DNA from: Beaufortia kweichowensis
Taxonomy: Eukaryota; Chordata; Actinopteri; Cypriniformes; Gastromyzontidae
Length of the DNA stretch: 64,000 nucleotides
Direction of reading: 5' to 3'
Assembly: GCA_019155185.1 (NCBI GenBank)
Contig: CM032806.1
Location: 2,183,001-2,247,000, forward strand
Made by a program: the position numbers and the translations under genes. A model generated the notes under the pieces. The model was not told the origin of the DNA and ran no database searches. It saw only the letters and a list, made by a program, of their open reading frames with translations. Below are positions 1 to 13,595 of the stretch, in pieces; position 1 is the stretch's first letter, and each line of letters opens with the position of its first letter.

Positions 1-2549
1 AACCCCTCCCAGCCGTTATTTGTGGTCATTAAACCTCCACCTGTAGGGCTGACCAAAGAATCCAACCTCTCGCCTGACGACGACCTGCTGGAGATCGTTA
101 CTCTGGATGAAAAACAAGAGGTTGAGGTGAATAGTCGTGTCACAGTCAGAATGCAGTATTAGAAATGGAGAAAGTATGAAGTTGATCTTGTATTTTATGA
201 AACCATCCCTCCAACAGCCTCAGTCGGTGTCCTCGGTACCTGTTCCTGGAGTAACAGATGCCCCGATTCCCGTGGATGCCGCATCACCCTGCGTGGAGCC
301 TGTGATCCAGACTGTCGGGGAAGGAGAGGTCAAGGAAAAGCCACAACTGCCTGGTTAGTCACATGTTCTCATCATTTTGGGGATATTTAAACAGATCGAG
401 TTCATTTACACTTGCTCTGCACCTGGTGTAGATAACAAAAGTATGTAGTCAGCGCATACCTGTGAGTGACTTTCATTATTTCATATTGTTTGTTTTTATA
501 ATTTGAATATTATTATAATTACAAAGTCTTTTGTCTTATTGCTTTTCTCACCGTTTTATCAAAGCAACGAGCCACTCCATGCCATGTGTTACTGTGCTTT
601 TACAACAAATACCAGACCTAAAACATGGTAAAATCTGTCATTTCAGAGGACTCCAATACTGCATCAGGGTCTCTACCCATGAGCACACAGGAAGCCCAGC
701 CTCCTAAATCAAAGAAGCCGCGTGTGCTTGAACTGCCGTCCTCATCCACCCTGCTGCCTCCTGGACTCTCACTGGATAAAGTGAACGCAGCGGTGAACAG
801 TCTCCTGGCCCCCGGCAGTGCTGCTAATACCCTAACACCTACAGTCATCACCTCACATGCCCTGGTGAGCTAATACTGCATTACCCTATCATCATGAGAC
901 AATTCAAGTCAGTCATCCTGCAATCCTGCTATTGTTTTTGGTTGAATTAAGAGTTTTAACACGCATGGCATTCAATTTATTTAATGTAGCCTAGTTTGAC
1001 ATAATGGTTATATTGTGTAATGCTTGATTTCATAAAGACTGCTAAAAATAAAAGTAACAGCACGGATCAGTAGATACACAACAATCTTGCAGGCAAGTTT
1101 ATGCGGCGGTAAATGATGGAGAAATATTTTTTTACTGGCGTATATATTTATAAAATAATCAAGCATGTATTTTACCAAAAGTATTGCCATTGGCAGATAA
1201 CAATTAGAAAACAATACAACAGGAATTGTATATTTTCGAGAGATGAATTTAATATAATTTAACATTAAGTGAAACATCTTCAGCTCTGGTTAATAAACAC
1301 TGTCTTCATTTCAAACACTAAAGGTTATTATAGATCATCATTATTATTGTTCTCTGATCCATGTTACAAGGCACAAAGAGATTAAATGTATAAACCCTCA
1401 TATTAAATTACTGGTCGCTGCACTCATAAAAGAGTCAGCCTTATCCTTTAGGTGTTTTTAAAAGCTAGAGATTATATCATAGTTGGGATTCTTAGAAATA
1501 TTTTGTCAACAAATATCAAGTGTTTGTACCGTGTGAACGAATGCTTCAGTTGTACCGAACTCTTGTTCACACGGTCAATGTCATTTTTACAAAGGCCTCC
1601 ACTGGCATAGCGGAGAGATGCTTGTGTTACCAGATAACCATGAACAAAGAGATAGAGCACAATGACCTTGTAAAGCAGTTTACACACACGTAACCTCCTC
1701 TCTGTGTCTCTCTCTCTTTCAGACTCCAGTGCTGTTGACACCGAGTCCGCTGCCATCAACCATTCACTTCTGGAGCACGCTCAGTCCTATCGCTCCACGC
1801 AGCCCTGCCAAACTCTCCTTCCAGGTGACACTTCCTGTCCACACAGTTTCTGTCCACAGCATGGCAGCAGCGCACCATCTGTCCACAATCTCTTTCTCTC
1901 TGCTCATTACACGGCTGAGAATTTACTCTCCATTCATAACCTTCAAATGCATCTTCACATGAAGTTTGTTATCAAATACACATATTAATTTGTTGTATTT
2001 AATGTTGCACACTTTCAGTCTACAATTTTAATATGTAAATCTAGTATGTAAAATGTATTTCTTGGCAGAAATGTTGTTTATTTTGTTTAACTATGTTGTA
2101 TATGTTGACAGTCTTTTTTTTTTAAGTTAAACGCCACAACAATATAATTTGTGTGTTGCAGTGATTTGACCACTGTAAACTATAAGTTTTTTTTTTTTAG
2201 AGGAGGTTTGTTAGAAATTTTTTTTTGGCCTTTATAAAAGCACGTGAGCATCCTCTGCTGGACACTAGCAGCATTGCAGTTTGTCAGGCATATACTGCTA
2301 AGTTGTTTTTCATCAAAAATATGAGTCAGAATTGCCTGTGGTGATCAGCGTGCTCTACATTGAGAATAACAATAAATTAAATATAAAATGAATATTTCTT
2401 TTTTATATTCTGACTCGGCCCTAATTTGTAACTTCCTGTTATTCATACAGTTCCCTTCCAACGGAAGCAATCAGATCCAGATCCCAGCACTGAGCGTTGA
2501 TGGTCTGTCTACACCTGTTGTTCTCTCCCCTGGACCACAAAAACCATAA
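1..2549 (+). CDS. elk1: ETS transcription factor Elk-1, C-terminal exons (5' end outside window)
   Basis: Coding exons are 1-126, 218-353, 647-864, 1723-1824 and 2451-2549 (stop TAA). All junctions are GT-AG and the phases join into 227 in-frame codons. The ETS DNA-binding domain lies upstream of the window. What remains is the regulatory C-terminal part: a MAP-kinase docking (D) motif KSKKPRVLELPSSS in the third exon, then the activation domain with the IHFWSTLSPIAPRSPAKLSF block holding the S/T-P sites phosphorylated by ERK/JNK/p38 in ELK1. The FQFP docking motif is made across the last intron. The tail VDGLSTPVVLSPGPQKP matches ELK1 rather than ELK3 or ELK4. In the family, ELK1 binds serum response elements with SRF and activates immediate-early genes in the nucleus. 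The first intron here is only 91 bp. Identity is from remembered family sequence; exon edges are read directly. Confidence 0.93.
865..1722 (+). other. elk1 intron (858 bp)
   Basis: This is AT-rich intron sequence between the D-motif exon and the FWSTLSP exon. The donor is GTGAGC after CTG and the acceptor follows a CT-rich tract at about 1696-1722. No second gene or clear repeat was recognised in it. The next elk1 intron (1825-2450) is also AT-rich and holds only short homopolymer T runs. Confidence 0.75.
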
Positions 2550-5500
2550 CCTATTAATTCTCTTACCTTCCAATGTGGTGATTGGCTCCCGTCCCAGCCA
2601 ATGAGACGCTGAGGAACAGAACATGGAACGCTCCATAAGTTCTGCTTGGTGTCGGTTGAGGCATCTGCTCCGGTGATGACACAGCACGAGGAGTGTGCTC
2701 TCCTTTCTGATTGGCTGACAGAGCAAGCCGGCTCTGTGCTTGATGGTGGCATTTTAAAGACTCTTCCCATTTTTATTTTGCCCTTTGCCTTTTTATACGG
2801 TTATCAATGTTTATTTATTTATTTTTGGTGTCTCGAGATGTTCCTGATGCATCTTAGTTTTCTTCAGGTGCACTTACTGAATGCTCATAATGACTATTTT
2901 AATTTACAACTTGGAGATCTCATTTTTTATTGTTCATACCGTAACATAACGAGTTATGGACCACACGAGGTAACCTTTGACTGAAGCGAGGCATGAAATG
3001 CCCTTACTTACAGACCGAGTATTTCTTATTTCCTAGAACTGCATTTCTTTATTTTGTGTAAAGGAAAGCATGCATTTAAAGTCTGAGAGATTGAAGTGCA
3101 AGTTCAGCTCTTTCTTTGGCATTACAAAGACACAATTTGTACACAAATGGATTTGTCAGTTTTTAAAGACATGACACACTGTTGTTTATAAGCATTCTGC
3201 ATTTTTTCTATGAACAAATGAGTCAGTTTTGCTAAGGAGGCATTGAAAATGCCAGAGGAATGACATCACCATTCCCAGGATTAAAGAGACCCTGCAGGAT
3301 AAGATACAAGAGAGAGAAGAAATGCCAAGATATTACGATCTGGAATGTATCAATATGATCTTTTTTATCTAGGACATTCCTTTATTTCTAAACTTTCTTC
3401 TTGTAAATATATTTTGCACCCATTCCAGTTGGACAGATTCAATTCTCTTTCTAGATTTTCTCTTCTTTTAAATGTCTAATTGTCAAGGAACCTTTTGTCA
3501 AGCAGCGTCTAAAAGAAGATATGGATTTGGGAAGCGTTACATTGAAGCTTTTTTTGTTTTTGAGGTGACCAAAGACCAGCTGTCTATACACAATCCATCA
3601 AAGCCTTTTCTGTTTCTCTCTTTCTTTTAGTTTTCTCTCTCAATCTGTTTATTTTTCTCTCGTTATATTTTTAATCTGCCGCATTAAAGGGCTAAAAGAA
3701 CCTTAACGCTACCAAAACACTCCTTTTTACCACTGTATATAACTGATACACCTGACTCGCCAGCTATAAGTGTAATATTCAATAAGGTTGTAAATAGTGA
3801 TTTACAGATGAACAGGAAGTATGTAGCTTCAGCTGCTTTTGATATTGTTGGTAGTTTCGTTTCAGCTATAGCCCGCCTCTTATGCTATGTTCGTCTGATG
3901 TGTTAAAATCACACATACGGTTGTTACCTCAAAGCTGTCAACAGCTCGACGTGTCAAAGTGAAAGTTACGGCAGGCACGCAGATATGTTGCGACTCTTTT
4001 CTACTGACAAACAAAGCCAACGATTATTTGCATATCTTACAGTTGTAAGTGTGTGAAGCTCAAGTTTCATGATGATGATGGTGGTGATGGTTATATATAG
4101 ATTTCTGTGTTGATGGACAGCAGTTAAGCCTATTTGCAGACTGTAAGATTGACTCTGTATGTTGCTTTGTTAGCAATGCCAAAAACAGAGTGTTTCCATC
4201 CTTTAATTTGACCAGAGTTTGTTCAGCTCGCACATCTGCTTGATTTACATTTTGAGGGTTCTGTGACTTTCGGCTGCTTGTGCTTTTTGTGATTTTCTTC
4301 TGGTTTGATATCTGCATAATTGTAAAGCATGAAGCATACGTTGCTTTTGTTTGTCACTCTTTTCTTGTGTTTTATCTTGTTAGGGACACAGTTTATACAC
4401 CTTAATTAAGATGCAGCCCACGGCTCACGTGTTACATCCTCAACCAATGCAACTTATACCAATCTCAGTAAACGACTGTTTTAGGACTCTTGAAAAAATC
4501 CTTAAGGATCAGTTAAGTTCATCACAGTTTTGTTGGTTTCAGATGATGTCACGGAAGCTTACGACATATTGAATGTTCTGTCTATGTTTTTGGAGTTTCC
4601 CCCCTTAAATACAAGATGTGTGAGATGCCTAAAATTGGCCAGTGAGCTAGTATATGTCTATTCCAATTTTATCCGGTTTATTAGTTCACGGTGAGTTGCT
4701 TGTGGTTCGTTTACAACAAACCGGCAATATCGGATAACTCACTGTGGTGGTTAATTTAGTGATGTGCTAGTAATACTTTCCCATGTGCTGAATCTTTAAT
4801 GCGGACGCGTGTGCCGTACAGACACACAGCTTCTGTTTTCAGTCCGTCACTTTCCCTCAGGCTTGTCTGGATTTTAGAGGAAGCGGATTGGACTGTTTGT
4901 GCCTCTAAATGTCCGGTTTACTCTTGCTCTGTAATGTACCGTGAATGCGTTTTAACAGCTGATGTCTTTGAGCTTCTTTTCCCTGCTGTGATGATGCTGT
5001 TTACTGTACTGTACATCAGCACAAATCAATACAGTGATGGCATCCTGTGCACCATTCCCCGAATTAAACTATAAGATAGTGATGACTTCATTTATCCCTA
5101 ACAGAGGATGTTTACATACTACCAGGCAAGCTTAAAAATGCTCAGAGCATACAAAAGAGTGAAATAGCCAGCCATATCCATTTTAAACCTTTTCACTTGT
5201 AAAACATACATTTATATGTTTGTGATCTAAAAATGAATTATATATAAATTTGTATATTTTGGAAGACATTAGAATAGTGGTATGGGAGAGAAGCTCCAGA
5301 CAATTTTACGGTTTAATATTGTAATTTCAATGAGCCTTTGTCATGTTGATAAAATATCGGCCCTTTCAGATGATAAAACTAATGCTGCACGTCTCTGGAC
5401 CTACAAAGACTGTTTGGGTATCTTAATACCATATTTTAATAGGCCTTAAAGTTGGATTTCTGGTAATGTGATCATCTAATGACAAACTTTTGGTATTAAT

Positions 5501-6540
5501 AGTGATGAGACTTTTTTTTAAAGTCATACCAGAATTATATTTTCATGTGGGAGATCAGTCATATTTATTATGCTTCTAACAAAATTGAGGAAATGTTCAT
5601 TTAATGCCTGTTTTCACACCCTGTTCCCTTAAGAGAACCAAAAACGTGCAAAAATTGTATGTGTTTTAATTGTACAAAGATGATTGTTGGTAACCAGCAT
5701 GTGGTAAATGTTCTAGTTTCTAAAACCTTTATGCAAATAAAGACACACATTACATAAAAAGCCATTTATTGAATAATTGATCGGGCCATAGAGATGTAAG
5801 CTGGGACAATGTTTCCATTGTAAAAGACTGTCTATAAATTATTTCCAAATACCAGCAAAGGTTTTTTTGCCATTATAGGATGAAAGTTTCCATTAAAAGA
5901 TGGTTGATCTTTTTTATCAAGATGTTTCATTGAGAAAAACCTGTTTAATGCTTGTTACCTGCTGATAAAGCACCAAACGTGACGCAGATGAAAGAGTTGA
6001 ATCTATTGTGGCTAAAAACTGTTAAGACGTATTTGCCTCGTTTTGCTTTTCAAGTTACTGAATTTAAACATCTGCAGTGTCAGATGCTGTAATGAGTCTT
6101 TTCACTTGTTTTTCTCTTTGAAATGTGACGTGGGAACTGTTATGTATTGTACGACTCTGTATTCAATAATGTGTTGGAAAATCTTGCGCTATGCGTGTGT
6201 TTGTGTACAAAATGTTCGCTATTTGTGTACAGAAAGAACTTACAACCCTGTTCGGTTTATGGACTCTTGGACTGTTGAGAAGCAGATCTTTGTGGCCTGA
6301 CGTCCCTTTCCCAGATGAGTCTCTCTCTGGGAGTTTATTTCATAAAGGGACAGAGAGGCTTTTATTTTTCTGAACTGTCTAAATACTATATTGTATGTAC
6401 TGGAAAGAGAGAAAAAACTATTTTTCATCAGCACATTCTACTTTGTTTGTGTATGTGATATTAATCTTGTTTTCTAAAGACAAAAGAGACTTGTAACTAA
6501 TAGGAAAAGTGAATAAAATGCTATTTTGTTCTTTACATTG
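2550..6540 (+). other. elk1: probable elk1 3' UTR, with AATAAA signals
   Basis: About 4 kb of AT-rich sequence follows the elk1 stop with no exon-like coding. Poly(A) signals AATAAA occur at 5736-5741 and 6512-6517, and another at 6674-6679. The second is followed by GT/T-rich sequence that could be the downstream element. The true cleavage site cannot be settled from sequence alone, so part of this block may be intergenic. Confidence 0.5.
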
Positions 6541-7973
6541 TTTCATTGTATTTATCATTTTGTCAGAAGCTATTTGGTTGGGATATGTAAATATAGCAAA
6601 CAGTTGTTTGTGATACCAGTTCTGTATAAAAACGTGTTAACTATGAGACCAAAACAATTTGAATATGAAAACAAATAAAAAACGTTATCATTACCTGCAT
6701 CTTTAAATGAAAAACAAAAAGACCAAGATCTCCTCTTTTCCTCATACCAAAATCTGGCTAACAGTAGGTGTTTTCACATAGAGCACAAAAAATCCAAAAG
6801 CAAATCCCACAGGGACTCTGTCTTCCATGTCAGTCCTCCTCTTGGAAAAGCAGCCCTTGAGGATGAGAGAACAGATATTAATTAAAGCCAGACTAAAACT
6901 TAGACGCAGCAGGACCGACACACAACACAATGATTAACCAAACCCCAAAACCCGAACTGACGTTCATTTCTCATGTCTGAGTGCTGAAATGAAAACAGAG
7001 AATGATGAAAGCACCAAACTTCCTCTAACGCGATGCTGAGGATGTTGCCGCCGTAAGCGACTGACAGATAGAAAGGAAGAGAACAGTTGATATCGTGAAG
7101 AGATGCAGACAAGTGTTAGATTCCCAGAGTCAAACCTGGAATAACCTTCTGACGATAAACTAGCGTGGTTTTGAAAGTTTGGGAGAACTTGAAGTTCATG
7201 AACTGGGGTAGCAAATGTTTCTGAATAACAGGATACTTCTAGCATACTAATCTTTCATTTTTTTTATTTTATACTGTGTACAGAATGAAGATTTTCTGCA
7301 TGCATAAAATATGACATTTATCATTGTGTAACCCAAAAATTGGATTAAAAATATATTGAGGAGATATCTTTTTATATTAAACTATATTTTGTTTATATTA
7401 AAACAATGTAGCGTGACACATAGTATTTTAAATATTAATATTAATTAATAAATATGAATCTCTGTTTCAGTATTTTTAAAACAATAGGCAGCATATAGTG
7501 CACATTCAGTCACAGTATTACATTCCAAACCTATTCAATGTCTTCCTAAGAAATCATAAACTCAAAGACAAATAAACACCGACAAATAAAAGCAAATCAA
7601 ATTCAAATAACAAAACCACAGGCTTGTTTTGGCTGAATAAAGGATATTATTGAGCATAAGGCCTTATTTTATTGTTTTGGTACTTTGGGTGTCCGCAGAT
7701 GGTGACATAAGAGACCCGTGAAGCAGGTCACTGATTTTTATTGTGTTGAATGAACTTCAATAGCTGTACACTGCAGGTTTGCTTTAATTGCACCTCACCC
7801 AAGATTCCACTGATGAAGACCTTTAGTAAGGCTCATTAACTCCCAATTAACAGTCTGTTTACGGCACCACCTGTAAATACTCGCTGTGTAACCGCTTGTC
7901 TTTGTTCATTGTACACGCACAACTAGAGCATCAACATGAGTTTTGAGTGTGATCGTGATAGATTATGGAAGCA

Positions 7974-8026
7974 AAAAACTAAACCAAACATCAGGGTTTG
8001 TGACTCTGATGTTTGGTTTAGTTTTT
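7974..8026. repeat. perfect hairpin, 21-bp arms with 11-nt loop
   Basis: The arm 7974-7994 (begins AAAAACTAAACC, ends ACATCAG) is the exact reverse complement of 8006-8026. The loop 7995-8005 is GGTTTGTGACT. It is either a transposon remnant or a transcribed hairpin; its origin is unknown. Confidence 0.85.
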
Positions 8027-9834
8027 AAAAACAAAACATGATCTTGCAATGTACAGGGAGGCGTGATAATTGGGTGATTTTCACTAGATTGATAGTCACT
8101 TGTGCATGAAATTAGAAAAGGTTACTGCTGAACTTTCAAGAAATTATGTTTTCCAACCTTCTATTTTCCAAACACAAATAATAGTTCAACCTGTAAAAAG
8201 TAATGTTTAATTGTAATTAGATCTTTGGGTGTGGGAGAGCATAACTATAGTGTCTGAATATCAGTTTCACACGCTATAAAAGACTCCCTCTCTGCAGCAA
8301 TATCTGTCTGTGCCATTTATACAATGACCTTTACTTCTGTATAACCCAAATGAGAGTAAAGAGAGAGGCGGAGGAAAAGAAATGAGAAATGAAGGTGCTT
8401 TATGAAAAGAGAAAGAAAATCATGTTGAAAAATTCATAATAACTCTGAATAGACTTTGGATTTTAGATGCATTTAAAACTCAACATGAACAGTGTCCTGC
8501 AGTGATCTTTGTTTCCCGTTTCCTCTCTCGTGGGTTCCTGCTGCTTCGCTCCAGCGATTCTGTGTCCTTTAGCTTATACTGAATCACAATGACCCATTTT
8601 GTCAATGTCGGGCTGTAATGAGACAGAGAGAACAGGCTGTATGTGCCGATGACAGTCATTAGAAAACATGACTGCAACCGGGTCTCATGTACATAGCAAA
8701 CATCTTCATCTAAATAACTGCACTCGCTCTGATGCCAGAATGTCAATATCAGTATTTAAATATGTGTATTGTTCGTTGTCTATTTCTTCCAACATCAGTC
8801 CTTTTAAAAACTTCAAAAACAGCACAGAATGATCTAATTATAGATGTTTGTAGACTGACATTTGTTCCATCGTGACAGAACAGACACTTTCAGTCTCTTC
8901 TCAAGTTCACACCGGTCCCTGATGGCCTCACTATGAGTCAGACGCGTGATATACTGTGTGTAGGACTGTCTCATCCTCTTACATCCCGCACTGATGATTC
9001 AGCACTCCATCCATCACCTCCACAACACAACACTTACATTAATACAACACATTTTACAATAAAGAAGCGTAACAGTTTTTAAAGGTTACTGGGTGGAGAG
9101 ACATTTCATTCTGATTATTGGAAAATCACTTTGTGCTGTGTGTGTATCAGCATGCCTCGGATGTCTCGGCCGTGTCTCATGGCACTGTGGAAATTAATAT
9201 TTGTCTGCTTAATCCCACTTAATCCCAAGGGATGTGATTGTTTTTCATTAAGTGTGGATGAGCTGTAAAATAGCCACAGGTCTCCAAACATCAAATGACT
9301 TTGAGCCACGTGAGTTTTATTTAGTTATTTGTGGAATCTTTACAGGAACATGATTGTGTTTTGGGTTGTATTCAAACCAGTGACTAACAAGCAGAATAAA
9401 GAGGATGACCTCTCGTGTGAGTCACTTACACACATCATGAGATCAGATATTTCAGTAAAATCTGTCAAATAACATAAATGTAAATTTAAAAGTATTTACT
9501 GTTATGTGGCATAAAAGTGTATGTGTGATCTGGTTTAGTATGCAGTGTAAGTTGTTAGCATGCATGCTGATTAAACATAGAAAGAAAACCAATGTCTTAA
9601 TGATCATGAGAAGGTCACAGGATTTCTGTCTGTATTAATGGATGGAAAGAGAGCTCAGTAAGATAACAAACCCAATTTTTCATAATCTTTTCACAATCTT
9701 TTTAATCTGTTCTCAACCTAGTTCTAATGTATTGCTCTCTCTCTGGCCATCGGGAACACGTTTACACCCAGAAAGAGAAATAAAAATATACAAATCTTAC
9801 AAAAAGGTAAGCAAATCAAACACTGAACCTTTGA

Positions 9835-9915
9835 CAGAATGGTTCTTTGGAGTACCAAAAATGGTTCTTCTGTGGCATCACTATAAAGAACCTTTCAAAA
9901 CACCTTCATTTTTAA
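9835..9915. repeat. short interspersed repeat, AGAACC type, copy 1
   Basis: The core reads TGGTTCTTTGGAGTACC, then AAATGGTTCTTCTGTGGCAT, then AAAGAACC. A second, similar copy lies at 12905-12996. The inverted GGTTCTT/AAGAACC ends suggest a small non-autonomous DNA element common in cyprinid fish. The family name was not confirmed. Confidence 0.5.
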
Positions 9916-10969
9916 GACTATAGGTTTTGCAGAAGCACTCTAAGCATAATAAAAACATGCTCTTCATGTTTAGCAATCTGTATATGATCGACCACAACAC
10001 AATAATGACATCACGTTCTACTGTATATGCTTTACAAGCAATCTTTGTTTTGTCTCAGAAGAAAGATGAGTTGTTATGGTTATGTAAAGAGGCTGTAAAC
10101 ATTATCTTTTCATGGTAAAGCCCCATGGGTGAAGCTATTAGTCACCCTTGGTTTTGTTGCTCATTTCAAGCTGTTTTCATAGCCTCCCTCACCAAAGTAT
10201 CTGCAGAAACATCTCGTGTCATACAAAATGCTGAAAATACACCCACATAACTGAGACCTCCTGCAAAATGATTCTTAGAGGGAAAGTTGACGCTTCCCAT
10301 CTTTCATTTTACAATGTCATTGACAAAGAGATTAAACTGTTATCCACAGCTAGAGATCTGTAGAGAGGAAACTGTGATATATTTCATCCTCTGCAGGCTA
10401 GACTTCAGATGGTGACAAAATTAAAGCAAGAGCAGTCAAAACACATGAAAAAACACATGTTAAAAACTGACATATTATTGTCTTGCTGTAGTTCACTTGG
10501 TAGAGCATTAAATACATGATGTTAGCTAATAGCATGATTTGTATTATCTTGCAATTTTAATGAAATATGGACATTTTTCTCTGTAAGGCTGTTTTGAGAT
10601 AATAAGTATTGTGAAAAGCTCTAGCCAAATAAATGCGGATTGAATTGTTTTAGCAGTTTAAAGATCATGTATATCTTAAAATGCACTAAATGTAAACATT
10701 GCAATGTGAACTATAGCTGTAATATAGATTATTTTATGATAAATATAATTTAGATTGATAACATTTTCATAACCAAATTTGTGTGTTTTTGGCTGAAACA
10801 CAAATCTGAAAATACAACTTCATACATGTACAGTTTTACTAAAACCCTTTTTGATGTTAAGCCAGATGTTGTCATGTTATTTTGTGATATCAAATGTTGT
10901 TTTTTTTCTCACACAGAAATACGAGACTCAATGACCTAAGCGATGATGGCAGGGGTTATTCTGTACGCC

Positions 10970-11220
10970 TGACGATGCCGCAGGAGCTCCAACCCTGGAC
11001 CATTACATCATCGCTGTGAGATGACACGATGCTCCGCCCACCACATTTCATTGGAGGAGCGACCTGGTCTGACATTTCTATTGGTTAATGATCGCGTAAC
11101 AGGAAGCCAGGAGGGGGTGTGGTCTGGTCATGTAAGGGGGCTTCAAATGCACTGTAAAAGATGCATAAGAGGAGGATGCTGATGCTGATGCTGATGCTGA
11201 TGCTGGGGATGCGAGGATCA
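10970..11220 (+). promoter_or_regulatory. candidate lrrn promoter with two inverted CCAAT boxes
   Basis: This GC-richer island stands in AT-rich surroundings. ATTGG (inverted CCAAT, NF-Y type) occurs at 11050-11054 and 11080-11084. It sits just upstream of a splice donor (GAG|GTAAGG at 11403/11404), with an LRRN coding exon about 8.8 kb downstream. Assignment to lrrn is inferred from position. Confidence 0.4.
11175..11204 (+). repeat. (GATGCT)5 hexamer repeat
   Basis: Five perfect GATGCT units lie inside the candidate promoter/first exon. The same DNA read on the other strand is AGCATC. Confidence 0.9.
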
Positions 11221-11403
11221 TTTCACACCGGAGGCAAGATTTGAAACGCGTTATGATGGACTTTATATTTAGCGTAAAATAAACAAACGTGAAATTCAGT
11301 GCACTATCTGCAATAGAAGCGGTCATTTGCTCAAATTAGTGAACAATCGCAGACATCGGTGTGAGTGAGACACTGCTTCACATCCATCCCACGATCGCTG
11401 GAG
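11220..11403 (+). other. candidate non-coding first exon of the lrrn gene
   Basis: The sequence ends in a good donor, GCTGGAG|GTAAGG, at 11403/11404. LRRN genes commonly have an untranslated first exon and the whole coding region in one later exon. The acceptor at 20149-20150 (TTTTGCAG) fits that layout. The start of transcription is unknown. Confidence 0.4.
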
Positions 11404-12904
11404 GTAAGGGCGTTTCTGAAAGCGTTTTCATTGCTATTCGTTCACTTTAAAAGTTAAAAACTGATGCAAGTCATACAATGAAGAAAAACTGCAAATTTGT
11501 ATGTGTGATATATATTTAAAATTCTTGTTTAAAGATTAAAGGTTGTGTTCTGAAGTTTGTGAGATCGTCTCTGTTTTAATGGAGGTGCCTTAATGAACAT
11601 TTATCATGAATTAACTATAGTAACCATAGTTTGGGGGGTTTTATTTGTAGTAAAACCATAGTAGAAACAAATTTACTATGTTCTCATCACTGTAACCATA
11701 GAATTAGCAGTAGAACTATTGTAATGCAAATGGTAATCAATCTGCCAAAACAACATAGTTACTTGACTTTTACTATAGTAAAACCATGTGTAATTTTCTT
11801 TATGTGATCATTAAATTCTCATTACCTGCTCAGAGACACCATAACCATTTTAACAGTTAAACAAAAATAACATATTTGACATTATACATACCAATATTAG
11901 CCTTGTTTGTGTAATTTTGTTTACTGATTTATTTGTTTTGTTTATTTAACACAGACTTTAGCATTCAGTAGTATAAATGCATAGTTGTATGTTGTACAGT
12001 GTTGTTGTTATTACTCGATTCAATAAATTAAAAACATAATATATGCAGCACAGACAGCTGTAATGTAAAGTGTTGCCTTTATTTGTTTGTTTGAAGGTCA
12101 AGCTGTTGTGTCATGTCACAACCTGAATGACCTACAGGCTTTATCATATCCAATCAAGATGGAGCCAACCACATTAAACACATTTACTTTCACATATGTA
12201 GTCATATGTAGTGTAAATTAGTTTAATATGACATAGAATTATCAAACACCCATATCAATTATGTTTAAGTAGTATTGGTGTTGATATTAGTGTGTTTGAT
12301 TAAACAAATAAAACTTAACATCACCAAAAGTGCATATACAATTCTGTGAGTCATAATTTCACACATTTTAAATATGATTTCCATGAGATGGTTGAACTCA
12401 CGGCCCTGTTTTAGCAGTGTATCCTCAATAATATTTTCTTGTTTGAGTGCATTGATATCTCTGGTTATATGCATCGAACAGAAATGCACTGTTTAATTAT
12501 AGCTGCTCTAAATAAAACCGTGCAGAAGACCTATGAAGCAGCAAACCAGGAGAAAATGGCCCGTGGGAATATGAGTGAACGCTGCAGAGACAGCACAGCA
12601 AACCCTCAGCACTCATAATGGATGCTTACATTCTCAGGTCATGTGACCTCACACTTCATTTGATTACTGAGTGCAGATTTATTTCCTTGGGCACCTTTTC
12701 TTGTTTCTTATTGTTTTAGTGATGGAATCCCAAAGTGAGATTTTATTTCCAGATCTTTGTGTGCAGTTCTGCATCACATTGCTGCCATTAGGCCTTTAAC
12801 TGTGGAAATATTACAAATTATAAATAAGTGTGCATGGAGAATTCTTGTAAACTGAGCGCTGGTGACCGTTCTGGTCCACTTGATTATTTAGGATATAAAA
12901 AACT

Positions 12905-12996
12905 AACTTTTGACTAAATGCTTCTTTGGGGAACCAGAACCAGAAATGGTTCTTTTATCAGATCGCTGTGAAGAACCTTTATTTTTAAGAGTGTAT
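12905..12996. repeat. short interspersed repeat, AGAACC type, copy 2
   Basis: It shares AAATGGTTCTT and AAGAACCTT blocks with the copy at 9835-9915 and ends TTTTTAAGAGTGTA. It is a probable small DNA transposon remnant. Confidence 0.5.
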
Positions 12997-13557
12997 TGAT
13001 TTCTGTTCGTAGAAAGTTAACACACCAAGAGAGACAAATCAGACCTTGCACTTCTAGGCAAACGTTGCATTGATAATAAATGTGGCCCACACAGCTGTAG
13101 AGACATAAAGAATTTTATTCTGCATAGTTTTCCAGTGGGGATGGATGTAAGTTCATGCGTTAAAGTGCCCAACCTTGTGACTCATGCTTTGCATAATCCA
13201 CTAAAGAATTGCGTTTGTAGAGCAGTACTGTTGCGTTCGTTTGAAGAGGTGAAGTAAATGGAGTTGTGCAGTGGGTAGAAAAATGCATCAGGTCCTTGGT
13301 GGGCCAGAACAAATGATCATGAAAGATCTCTCGGACTTGTCCTTGAGCGAGTCCATTTCTCCAGAGAGAAGCTTTTCAACTTCATCTCTCTCTATCTCCG
13401 CATGTCTTGGTCGACACATCTCATTCGCTCACTCGTGCTCATTCGCTCTATCTGTCTCTAACGCCTGGTCTGATTTCTGTTCTTATCTTTTTAATCAAAA
13501 AAGATTTCCACTTTCAAAGGGCACAAACAGGGCAGAGAGACAGAAAATTGTCTGAGC

Positions 13558-13559
<2 letters not shown>

Positions 13560-13593
<34 letters not shown>
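13560..13593. repeat. (AG)n microsatellite
   Basis: Uninterrupted AG dinucleotides, about 17 units. Confidence 0.97.

Positions 13594-13595
<2 letters not shown>

Larger units (their letters stand above)
6541..10960. other. intergenic region between elk1 and lrrn
   Basis: No gene was recognised. It holds a perfect 21-bp inverted repeat at 7974-8026, a pair of TTAATCCC motifs at 9209-9226, and a copy of a short AGAACC-type repeat at about 9835-9915. The short open frames on both strands here look like chance frames. Confidence 0.6.

Noticed and set aside
2646..2984. 112-codon open frame after the elk1 stop
   Set aside because: It lies within the elk1 3' region, has no domain, and is hydrophobic from T-rich sequence.
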